Origin: Spongilla lacustris
Lineage: Eukaryota; Porifera; Demospongiae; Spongillida; Spongillidae
Assembly (NCBI GenBank): GCA_949361645.1
Contig: OX442415.1
Location: 28,810,562-28,874,561, forward strand
DNA length: 64,000 nt
Direction: 5' to 3'
Under the pieces are notes generated by a model. It did no database searches. It was not told where the DNA came from and worked only from the letters and a program-made list of their open reading frames with translations. The position numbers were made by a program, and so were the translations under genes. Positions 55,578 through 64,000 of this stretch are shown piece after piece. The stretch's first letter is position 1. Each line of letters opens with the position of its first letter.

Positions 55578-57053
55578 CAGCAGTCCATTGGCAATACTGC
55601 AATGGTATAGAGCAATTTACACTTTCACATAAAACGTCTAGGGCATAAAAATGCTTATAGACATGCCTATATACATGCCTATATACACACATATACACAC
55701 CACACATACACACACACATAAGCACACATACACCCCACACACATATGCATACACACATATACACCCATACATTACATACATACCACATAAACACACACAT
55801 ACACCACACACACACACCACACACATGTACACCACTCCATTTAGACATACAAACACACATGGTATGCACACACACATCACACCATCAGGTTCACACACAT
55901 CATCACCACTCAATTTAGACACTACACAAAATGTACCACTCCATACATACAGCAACACCACATCGTATTTTCATCGTCAAAAATGAAGCATAAAAGCGAA
56001 GCACAGGATAAGTGGCCAAAAATGTACCAAACTAGCTTGGCAGTTATGACGTCAGTTTAGGGATTGGTAACAATTTGTACTGTGCAAATGAAACAGCTTT
56101 TCCTCCATGTACGGAAGAAGTTCCTCATCCCCATCCCTTCCAAAAGTACCCTACTATACTTTACCCCTCCTCCCCTTCTTCTTACTTTAAAATAAACCGA
56201 GTTCCTTGAAGAGTTGGGCCATAGGTTGAGGCAGGTGTCTGGTGAAGCCAACTCATTTGCATACCACACCCAGAGACTACCAGTTGTCATTTTGCATATG
56301 CTTTGTTGTATTGTAATGTTTTATTATAGATGCGTCTTATTTAGGAGCATGCAATTACATGTAATTAACACAAGTGGTCAGTCCCAGGAAACCACTAATG
56401 AGGGACTGCCCCCCCCCCCCCCCCCCCCCTTCTAAAGTACATGTGTCTGCATCCTATACCATGTAGTAATCCTTCTTACTAACCACAGATATAAACTCTA
56501 CACCACCACAACCATCTCAGGATACACATATCATCAACATACTAAATGACCATATAACCACAACAAGCTACAGACCAACATGGAGGCACTGTGGGTGAAT
56601 GAATGTCACGTGACTCGGTTTGTTTATCTTACAGTGTGCAATCACTGGTTGTGGCCTCTCGTGCGTTGTGACTAACTCCAACAGGGCCAAGGCCTAGGGT
56701 CCTAGCTGACCTATATGGAAGGCCAAGGTCCTAGCTACCTCATATGGCAGGCTGAACCTCAACTTAGTTAGGGCCAATGCCCCAGCCATCCTCTCCAGAT
56801 GTGGGTTTTGTCCCTGACTCTACTTGCGATTAGTTGTATTGTAAAGTTGAGTTTAAAATTATTATAAATGTATTTTGAACTTAAAACAATACAATAATTG
56901 TTAATAATTAACAATGCCATCTTTGTAACTAGCCTGCTGAAGAGTGGTGACTGCAACAGAAGTTGCGGTGAGACGTCAGGGATGGAGAAGAAAAGCCTGG
57001 GGAGGAGAGGAATATATGATAAGTGAGGGTATGATGCATGCGAGGGCATGTAT

Positions 57054-57127
<74 letters not shown>

Positions 57128-60100
57128 ATGTATGTATGTATGTATGTATGTATGTATGTATGTATGTATGTATGTATGTATGTATGTATGTATGTATGTA
57201 TGTATGTATGTATGTATGTATGTATGTATGTATGTATGTATGTATGTATGTATGTATGTTTAAGATACATCAACACCACAAACACAAGGAACAAGCTGGT
57301 GAAGCATCTACCAACCAGCACACCCAATCTGTGCTGTGCCCAGCCTCAGATTGCCACTTCAGGTCTACATGCGCTAAAGGAGTTAAAATCATCTCCGTAA
57401 AACACATTTTTGGTCAAAAGCAGATGTAGATGCCGTAGAACTTTGAATGTTGTTAGCTTGGTGATATATGTGTTCTCAACTATGTCTAGTCTCTTCCTCC
57501 AAACGTGTTATACTTGTATAATGCGATGGCATATTATTATTATTATTATTATTATGTATGTATGTACACCTGATATGCCCGCCACAAGTACATGTAGCAT
57601 CAGGTCCAAATGCCTTGTCCTTCAGATCATTCCCATAGCCCCCCCCCTCCACCACATGTGTGCACACACTGCCACCCCAAATATGGAGTGTGTTGTACAC
57701 ATGAGGCCACTACACTCAGGTGTAGCTACTTGTAAAGAAACGATGCAGTGGATTGTATGTTCACCATGGCTCCCTAGAGAGAGGGTGGACACCCAACAAG
57801 AGGCGTAGGATCTAATACGCGCACTTTCGACAGCGCCGACATTATAAGAGCTAAAAAAGGGTCCACAAAGACATTCTTTCACACGATCTCCTTCTCAGTT
57901 TACAATCGCGCTGTGCGGAAACACGCTTAAAACAAGTAGCTTTGTTTGTTCAAATGCAACGAGCTTTGATAAAGGGCTGGGGACAAGACCTCACCATGTA
58001 CATGTATAGCACAAACTCCTTCCTTCCCTCTACCAACTTATACTAGTTTATGAGGTAATAGATATGGAAGTCAATTTCTACCCACACTTTTGAAAACTGA
58101 GTACCTCATGATGGTATTAGCACCTCATGATGGTGAGCATCTCATGATGGTAAGCACCTCGTGATGGTAAGCATCTCATGATGGTGAGCACCTCGTGATG
58201 GTAAGCACCTCATGATGGTGAGCATCTCGTGATGGTAAGCACCTCGTGATGGTAAGCATCTCATGATGGTGAGCACCTCATGATGGTAAGCACCTCATGA
58301 TGGTATTAGCACCTCATGATGGTAAGCACCTCGTGATGGTATTAGCACCTCATGATGGTAAGCATCTCATGATGGTATTAGCACCCAATGATGGCACCTC
58401 AGCAGCTGACATGACAAATGCTTCAGATAAAAATGTCAGTCCTTGTGTAAATGAACCTAATTCTATTACATACCCTTCTCCATAGATGGGAAATGTGTGC
58501 ACAACTGTGTAAGTGTAGCATAGTGCTTCATCACCACACTACATCTGTACACTGATCTCTCTCACCACACACCTGTACACCCGTCTCCCTCACCACACCC
58601 ATCTCCCTCACCACACACCTGTACACCCATCTCCCTCACCACACACCTGTACACCCATCTCCCTCACCACACACCTGTACACCCATCTCCCTCACCACAC
58701 ACCTGTACACCCATCTCCCTCACCACACACCTGTACACCCATCTCCCTCACCACACACCTGTACACCCATCTCCCTCACCACACACCTGTACACCCATCT
58801 CCCTCACCACACACCTGTACACCCATCTCCCTCACCACACACCTGTACACCCATCTCCCTCACCACACACCTGTATACCCATCTCCCTCACCACACACCT
58901 GTACACCTATCTCAGCACAATACTTACTTCTTCTGAAGATTGCAACAATACTTACCACATTCTCCCACCTTCCCTACATGTACATCACTTTAATCTCCTT
59001 CACCCTCTGATGACCTCACTATGCTCACCCAATGACTTTGCTATGCTCCACCCCCTAACTACCTCACTATGCTCACCCCTATAGACCATGCTATGCTCCA
59101 CCCCCTAACGACCTTGCTATGCTCCACCCCCTAACGACCTCGCTATGCTCCACCCCCTAATCACCTCACTATGTTCCACCCCCCTAATGACCTCGCTGAG
59201 GTCTGTCAACATTGGCTGGACTCAGTCCCAACACTATCTCCAATTTAGTGCATCATCAAACAGCACGCAAAGCCAATACTACTTTCAACACCATGGCGAC
59301 GCGCTAATGATGTACTTCAGCAGAAGTCCCCCACCCACTCAGTACTGACACCATCAAGCATCAAAAAAGACGTCAGACAATGCATAGGACAATGTCACAC
59401 CACGCAGCATGACAATAGCTTTGGGTAGCAGAAAGATCTATTAAACAGTTGGCCATAAACACCTAATGCAATGTCGGATGTTTTGGGGTGGGGGGTGGGG
59501 TGGGGAGGCACTAGTCACACCTTCCTTCCAACCCTGAAGTTACTTCGTTGCATTCAAGACATTGCATTGGATGTTTCCTTTGCATCTAAGCATTAAAGGT
59601 ATATACTCCATATAGCGCCCCACTTCAACAGCACACACCACATTCCATATAGTGCCCACTCCACATACACTACACACTTCCGATACACTACAGTAGAAGC
59701 TCTAGCAACCACTCTGTAGTGGTTGCGCACAGTTACCATAGCACCACCAAATATGGCCACAAGGCAATCAAGAGACCTTACTATATAACGTATTAAGTGC
59801 TCCTAATAGATGCCCTCCTATCACCAAAGTGTCTCTATCAAACTGGTGAGAGCTAGGGAGTTAAACGTCACTTGTGAGCAGTTATAGCTATCTATTCTGC
59901 TAGATCTGTATCCAAGACTTGCTCGCAAGAAATAAATAAGCAATCAGGCATCTTGCAGATATACATGCTGCAAAGTACAAAGAGATGGGGGGGGGGGGGG
60001 GGGGGGATGGTGGGCTGGGGGTATGGTAGGCTGGGGGGGATGGTAGGCTGGGGGGGGATGGTAGGCTGGGGGGATGGTAGGCTGGGGGGTATGGTAGGCT

Positions 60101-62041
60101 GGGGGGTGATGCGCTGGGGGGATGGTGGGCTGGGGGTGGTGCGCTGGGGGGATGGTGGGCTGGGGGGTATGGTGGGCTGGGGGGTATGGTGGGCTGGGGG
60201 GTATGGTGGGCTGGGGGGTATGGTGGGCTGGGGGGGATGGTAGGCGGGGGGGGGATGGTGGGCTGGGGGGATGGTAGGCTGGGGGGATGGTAGGCTGGGG
60301 GATGGTAGGCTGGGGGGATGGTAGGCTGGGGGGATGGTAGGCTGTGGTGGTGGGCTGTGGTGGTGGGCTGGGGGGATGGTGGGCTGGGGGATGGTGGGAT
60401 GGGGGGATGGTGGGCTGGGGGGGATGGTGGGCTGGGGGGATGGTGGGCTGGGGGGATGGTGGGCTGGGGGGATGGTGGGCTGGGGGGATGGTGGGCTGGG
60501 GGGATGGTGGGCTGTGGTGATGGTAGGCTGGGGGGATGGTAGGCTGTGGTGATGGGCTGTGGGGATGGTAGGCTAGGGGATGGTGGGCTGGGGGGATGGT
60601 AGGCTGGGGGATGGTGGGCTGGGGGGATGGTAGGCTGTGGTGGTGGGCTGTGGTGGTGGGCTGTGGTGGTGGGCTGGGAGGATGGTAGGCTGGGGGATGG
60701 TGGGCTGGGGGGGTGGTGGGATGGGGGGATGGTAGGCTGGGGGGATGGTAGGCTGGGGGGTGGTGGGCTGGGGGGTGGTGGGCTGGGGGGATGGTGGGCT
60801 GGGGGGGATGGTAGGCTGGGGGGGATGGTAGGCTGGGGGGGATGGTAGGCTGGGGGGGATGGTAGACTGGGGGGTGGTGGGATGGGGGGATGGTAGGCTG
60901 AGGGGATGGTAGGCTGGGGGATGGTAGGCTGGGGGGATGGTAGGCTGCTTTGGTAAAGTATGAATGAAGATGGAGACGGCATAGCTGAGAGTAAGGATGG
61001 ATTGTCCTATGGCTGTAAGAGGATGGATTGTCCTATGGCTGTAAGAGGATGGATTGTCCTATGGCTGTGATTAAAGGACATCATAACACTAGGCCACATG
61101 CTGCATGCAACTCAAATGAATATAGGTAATTTCAGTAAAACTCTAGTCCACTGATGGTTTACTGAACTTTTACCCATATTCATTTGAGTTGCACACAACA
61201 TATGGCCTAGTGTATGTTATGACTGCCTTTAGTTTAAGGAGTGCTATAAACGCATGCACAGCCACAGGATCAACACATTCCTACACTCACAACCTTGGGG
61301 TTGGACATACGGCAATTATTAACCAATGAATGGGGGACAGCAGGGGCAGCACCCCATGATGCTGTATGATGCTGTCAACCTTTTGGACAGATATTCACAG
61401 CCTAGGACAATGGTACAAAGCCCACAGGATATGGCAACAAGACATGTACATGTACATGGGGTGTGCATGTGGTGTACATCACAGGAAAAAGACACATGTA
61501 CATACATGCAACATATCTCCATGTAAGGTGCATGTGTACATGCAACAGGTGCACATGTGTACATGTTGCATGCATGTACATGCAACATCACAATGTTAAG
61601 GCAATCATCCTACACTTAGCTAACATTTTGCATGCAACTCAAATGAATACCAGTATCAGAAGAACTATAGTTTACTGGACTTTTACCCCTAATCATCTAA
61701 ATCTTACATAAAACACGTTGCCTAGTGTATGACGGCCTTAAGATATATGTACATGAACCTCCACGTATATGCACACGTGTGTATGTACATGTATACATGT
61801 ATCTTTATGTAAGGTGTACGTGTGTTCTACTGTATAGCTATCATGGTACAGGACACTTGTCAAGGAACATGTAATTAGGACACGGTGTAAATAAACAGTG
61901 TTGCTATGACACCCACAGGTAAGGCATTAGCATGCCTTGATGTGACACGTGGGTGAAGGGAGTGGCCTTGCTCACCTCATCCTCTGCTCCATGTCCTGGG
62001 CTGGTGTTTGCACAATGAAGCCAGGCATCTTAGCGATAAAG

Positions 62042-62099
<58 letters not shown>

Positions 62100-62473
62100 G
62101 GTGTGTGCATGTGTGTGTGTGCATGTGCATGTGTGTGTGCATGTGTGTGTATGTATGTGTATGTATATGTGTGTGTGTGTGTATGCATGCATGTGTATAT
62201 GTGTATGTGTGTGTGCGTGTGTGTATGTGTGTGTGCATGTGTGTGCGTGCATGTGTGTGTATGTATGTGTGTGTATGCATGCATGTGTATGTGTGTGTGT
62301 GCGTGTGTGCACATGTGGTTTTTCAAGTCACATTATATTGTGAGCGGGGGGTCCACAGCGATAAGGACACACTCACTTAGCTGATCAGTGGTGAAGCCAA
62401 GCTCCTTAAGCAGCAACACCTTCCTACCCAGCTCACAGTCTATGGCACTGAGAACACCTGGAGTCTTCTTCAG
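47477..62473 (-). CDS. mTERF-family gene, partial (5' end not found)
   Basis: Proteins of this family are helical-repeat nucleic-acid binders, mostly mitochondrial, acting in transcription or ribosome assembly. Supported exons: 62377-62473 (PGVLSAIDCELGRKVLLLK then LGFTTDQL, a typical mTERF repeat), 61976-62045 (AFIAKMPGFIVQTP), 50744-50804 (LLSRKWEFLQTRYS), 48885-48953 (FIQQLFWSTDDSFAQL) and 47477-47800 (CNRTLHHFHSEL, then a Glu/Pro-rich tail to the stop at 47477-47479). Phases agree between the first two and between the last three. Candidate bridging exons are 56198-56238 and 51948-52005. The repeat region recovered is shorter than usual, so exons are missing, including the initiator and any mitochondrial presequence. 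Closest paralogue (MTERF3 or MTERF4 type) not determined. Confidence 0.65.
48000..48210. repeat. Irregular repeat around ATGCCATGGTCACATGGCAC
   Basis: About four imperfect copies of a 65-70 bp unit with CCCTCCCC spacers, in the intron between the last two mTERF-like exons. Confidence 0.75.
48550..48695. repeat. GTGATGGTGTTAGTG repeats
   Basis: Short tandem units of 12-18 bp. Confidence 0.85.
49190..49350. repeat. Compound (GT)n-(GTAT)n microsatellite
   Basis: GT run followed by GTAT units; similar compound structure at 57 kb. Confidence 0.95.
49550..49581. repeat. C homopolymer of about 30
   Basis: One of roughly a dozen G or C homopolymers of 13 or more in the window. Length likely unreliable. 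Confidence 0.85.
49690..50740. other. No supported gene; CpG-rich patch near 50.0-50.3 kb
   Basis: The patch around 49980-50290 is relatively CpG-rich compared with the surroundings, but I see no exon with splice support. Confidence 0.4.
50813..50862. repeat. (GT)n microsatellite
   Basis: Directly upstream (transcript sense) of the mTERF-like exon at 50744-50804. Confidence 0.95.
51860..51947. repeat. (CA)n microsatellite
   Basis: Abuts the donor of the candidate exon at 51948-52005. Confidence 0.93.
51948..52005 (-). CDS. Candidate mTERF-like exon, weak
   Basis: 58 nt between a good TTGTAG acceptor and a donor that is the first GT of a (GT)n run. Its phase (1 in, 2 out) fits both neighbours, reading RLRWRAVI into LLSRKWEFL. 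Composition is Arg-rich and no family motif is clear. Confidence 0.25.
52783..53345. repeat. C-rich tract and CTCCTCACCACTCCC minisatellite
   Basis: A C homopolymer of about 24 at 52783-52807, then about 20 units of CTCCTCACCACTCCCTCCCC type from 52985. Long Pro/Ser open frames are artefacts. Confidence 0.92.
53707..53940. repeat. (AC)n then GGA/GGGAGG purine tract
   Basis: (AC)n at 53707-53764 and a polypurine stretch at 53838-53940 ending in (GGA)n. Confidence 0.93.
54414..54762. repeat. GTGTGCATGTGT-type microsatellite
   Basis: About 350 bp of GT with regularly spaced CATG and ACATGCATGTACACGTGCATG blocks, ending in a pure GT run. Confidence 0.95.
55180..55425. repeat. Inverted AGGATACTACAGATGCATCT repeats
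   Basis: 55185-55255 holds about three copies of a roughly 25-bp unit. 55305-55420 holds the reverse complement as a tandem series (GAGATGCATGTGAAGTATCC). Confidence 0.85.
55520..55860. repeat. (GT)n then CACACATA-rich sequence
   Basis: GT run at 55520-55576 and a CA/TA-rich stretch at 55680-55830. Confidence 0.92.
56198..56238 (-). CDS. Candidate mTERF-like micro-exon
   Basis: 41 nt reading HLPQPMAQLFKEL, which continues the previous exon in phase (AG plus A gives Arg) and fits the mTERF linker before an LGL motif. The required donor would be GTTTAT, which is weak. The much better donor GTAAGA eleven bases later would include an in-frame TAA. Confidence 0.4.
57050..57262. repeat. Compound (GT)n-(GTAT)n microsatellite
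   Basis: About 27 GT units followed by about 37 GTAT units, very uniform. Confidence 0.97.
57265..58090. other. No gene recognised
   Basis: Contains (ATT)n near 57530-57555. Otherwise unassigned. Confidence 0.45.
58095..58390. repeat. 17-bp minisatellite
   Basis: About 17 copies of GATGGTAAGCACCTCAT with GTGAGCATCTCAT and GTATTAGCACC variants. Confidence 0.94.
58560..58912. repeat. 28-bp minisatellite
   Basis: About 12 copies of a unit containing CACACACCTGTACACCCATC and TCCCTCAC. Confidence 0.95.
59030..59215. repeat. TATGCTCCACCCCCTAACGACC repeats
   Basis: About seven degenerate copies of a 25-29 bp unit. Confidence 0.85.
59220..59980. other. No gene recognised
   Basis: Unique-looking sequence without splice-supported coding exons. 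Confidence 0.45.
59987..60955. repeat. G-rich 17-bp minisatellite, about 55 copies
   Basis: Units of GGGGGGATGGTGGGCTG or GGGGGGATGGTAGGCTG, preceded by a G homopolymer of about 20. Nearly every unit has a G run of four or more, so the plus strand has dense G-quadruplex potential; the mTERF-like pre-mRNA would be C-rich. Long open frames are artefacts. Confidence 0.95.
60990..61066. repeat. 26-bp repeat, three copies
   Basis: GGATGGATTGTCCTATGGCT plus GTAAGA, three tandem copies. Confidence 0.93.
61071..61235. mobile_element. Palindromic MITE-like element, copy 1
   Basis: Ends are inverted: AAAGGACATCATAACACTAGG on the left, and AAAGGCAGTCATAACATACAC when the right end is reverse-complemented. 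The sub-terminal GCAACTCAAATGAATATAGG is mirrored by its complement at about 61176-61196. About 165 bp, non-coding. Confidence 0.75.
61596..61741. mobile_element. Palindromic MITE-like element, copy 2, TTAA-flanked
   Basis: TTAAGGCAATCATCC... on the left; the right end, reverse-complemented, reads TTAAGGCCGTCATACACTAGG. Shares GCATGCAACTCAAATGAATA with copy 1 and the fragment near 8450. TTAA at both ends is what piggyBac-type elements duplicate. Confidence 0.7.
61976..62473 (-). CDS. mTERF-like exons, first recognised pair
   Basis: 62377-62473 and 61976-62045 join in phase 1 to give LGFTTDQLSAFIAKMPGF, a continuous mTERF motif of the form LKELGF...L..I...PG. The second exon's acceptor is the end of a roughly 270-bp CA-rich tract. 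Confidence 0.75.
62048..62325. repeat. (GT)n and GTGTGCATGTGT tract
   Basis: About 280 bp. On the minus strand it is the CA-rich lead-in to the mTERF-like exon at 61976-62045. Confidence 0.95.
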
Positions 62474-62654
62474 CTAAGGGGGGGGGGGGGGGGGGAGGGA
62501 CATTTTTACAGTGGTGATTGCTGGAATCATAAGTGTGCATTCACATGGCCACATGTGTTGCATGTATGCATGTCAGAATGTAAAAATTGTAAATTCACCA
62601 AATGTAGTCCGGGATACAAACACACAAACACACAGACACACGCACACACACAGG

Positions 62655-62855
62655 TGAGGTCTAACTGGAGGTGAGGGTGAGGGTTAACTGGAGGTGAGGG
62701 TGAGGTTTAACTGGAGGTGAGGGTGAGGTTTAACTGGAGGTGAGGGTGAGGTTTAACTGGAGGTGAGGGTGAGGTCTAACTGGAGGTGAGGGTGAAGTTT
62801 AACTGGAGGTGAGGGTGAGGTCTAACTGGAGGTGAGGGGGAGGTCTAACTGGAAG
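62655..62855. repeat. 23-bp minisatellite, about nine copies
   Basis: Unit TAACTGGAGGTGAGGGTGAG plus GTT or GTC. Confidence 0.95.
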
Positions 62856-62859
62856 GTGT

Positions 62860-63360
62860 AGGCAAGAGTCAGTAGCTAAATGTACAGGTCTTCTCTTTGC
62901 ATATTTGCATCACCACAAGATGGTTTCCCCCAAATTGGCCCAATCATTTGAGGTCTGATTTATTGGCTTGGACAACCAACAGCACTGCCATGTGACCAGC
63001 TCAAGTTCCCTTTGAAGTGGCCTGCGCACGCGTACCGAGAGGGCATACATAGCCCCAGGGCTTCAGGGGGCCTGAGGCACCAGAGAGGCACACCCAGAGA
63101 CAAAACTAACCAACCGACCAGTGCCTGCACCAATCGTGCCTGGTCATCTGTGGCAGGCGGTCTTTCTGTAGTGCGTTGTGAATACGCTAAACAGGAGGTC
63201 TGATTACAAGCCTGCGCGCTAAGCACCTAATGAAGCCATAAAACCACACCACAGAGCCCGCCAGAGCGCTCCGCGCGGCGCTGATGTTTGGAAGATGTGC
63301 ACAGTTCAAGGTCCTTGCAGTGACATGTGTAGTGATTTGATACTACGCTCCTGAGACAAG
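62860..63360. other. Unassigned, CpG-containing sequence
   Basis: Upstream of the first recognised mTERF-like exon. Both strands have open frames of 60-90 codons and there is a CpG-rich patch (about 63170-63290), so it might contain the missing 5' exon, but no splice-consistent exon or initiator was found. Confidence 0.35.
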
Positions 63361-63363
63361 CCG

Positions 63364-64000
63364 CGGTTACCATAAAGCCAAGGGCCAGCCAGGGTTACCA
63401 TAAAGCCAAGGGCCAGCCAGGGTTACCATAAAGCCAAGGGCCAGCCAGGGTTACCATAAAGCCAAGGGCCAGCCAGGGTTACCATAAGGCCAAGGGCCAG
63501 CCAGGGTTACCATAAGGCCAAGGGCCAGCCAGGGTTACCATAAGGCCAAGGGCCAGCCAGGGTTACCATAAGGCCAAGGGCCAGCCAGGGTTACCATAAA
63601 GCCAAGGGCCAGCCAGGGTTACCATAAGGCCAAGGGCCAGCCAGGGTTACCATAAAGCCAAGGGCCAGCCAGGGTTACCATAAAGCCAAGGGCCAGCCAG
63701 GGTTACCATAAGGCCAAGGGCCAGCCAGGGTTACCATAAGGCCAAGGGCCAGCCAGGGTTACCATAAGGCCAAGGGCCAGCCAGGGTTACCATAAGGCCA
63801 AGGGCCAGCCAGGGTTACCATAAAGCCAAGGGCCAGCCAGGGTTACCATAAGGCCAAGGGCCAGCCAGGGTTACCATAAAGCCAAGGGCCAGCCAGGGTT
63901 ACCATAAAGCCAAGGGCCAGCCAGGGTTACCATAAAGCCAAGGGCCGGCCAGGGTTACTATAAGGCCAAGGGCCAGCCAGGGTTACCATAAGGCCAAGGG
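63364..64000. repeat. 28-bp minisatellite, truncated by window end
   Basis: About 22 copies of GGGTTACCATAAAGCCAAGG plus GCCAGCCA, differing mostly at ATAAAGCC versus ATAAGGCC. It continues past the window. Confidence 0.97.

Noticed and set aside
59900..60982. Pro/Ser-rich 360-codon ORF
   Set aside because: It is the complement of a G-rich 17-bp array, not a collagen- or mucin-like gene.
61325..61400. Minus-strand VDSIIQHHGVLPLLS as an mTERF exon
   Set aside because: No donor downstream and phase unsupported; similarity is to a very short generic pattern.
62960..63226. ORFs on both strands as the first mTERF exon or a tRNA-like gene
   Set aside because: No initiator with a usable donor in the required phase, no tRNA B-box, no recognised motif.

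Overview
Eukaryotic nuclear DNA, almost certainly from a marine invertebrate animal. The genes have short exons with GT-AG introns, the 60S protein eL29 gene has a pyrimidine-rich 5' end, and about half of the window is micro- and minisatellite DNA rich in the palindromes ACATGT and TGTACA. One 200-base N run shows this is an assembled scaffold. The species cannot be read from the sequence; a non-vertebrate such as a sponge or cnidarian is a guess.

Layout. 1-12.9 kb: no confident host gene. It holds two rearranged inverted repeat pairs, a 255-bp hAT-like MITE, decayed Ty3/Gypsy pieces (gag on +, RNase H on -), (GT)n runs and two loci of one 20-bp minisatellite. 13.0-43.46 kb: one large minus-strand gene that I reassembled from splice sites and reading phase into about 57 coding exons and roughly 2,300 residues. 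It resembles CCDC162 (C6orf183), a large coiled-coil protein of unknown biochemical function; the human locus is listed as a pseudogene, so an apparently intact copy is notable. Its introns carry most of the minisatellite arrays (34, 26, 47, 15, 44, 40, 22 and 44 bp units) and two more hAT-like MITEs. 43.58-44.2 kb: a compact minus-strand RPL29 (eL29) gene, only 119 bp upstream of the CCDC162-like start codon. 44.30-45.48 kb: a plus-strand, two-exon MAP kinase phosphatase (DUSP1/2/4/5 type) divergent from RPL29; a CRE-like site, a CCAAT box and a TATA box lie between them. 47.48-62.47 kb: dispersed minus-strand exons of an mTERF-family gene whose 5' end was not found. 62.5-64 kb: arrays, including a 28-bp array running off the end.

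How the genes relate: they are independent housekeeping or regulatory genes (ribosome, MAPK feedback, probably mitochondrial gene expression, and an uncharacterised coiled-coil protein). The informative parts of the architecture are the RPL29/DUSP bidirectional promoter, the tight RPL29-CCDC162 tandem, and the concentration of arrays in introns. The very long open frames in the arrays arise because repeat units not divisible by three lack stop codons; they are not proteins. I found no CRISPR array, tRNA or rRNA gene, and no convincing previously undescribed molecular system.
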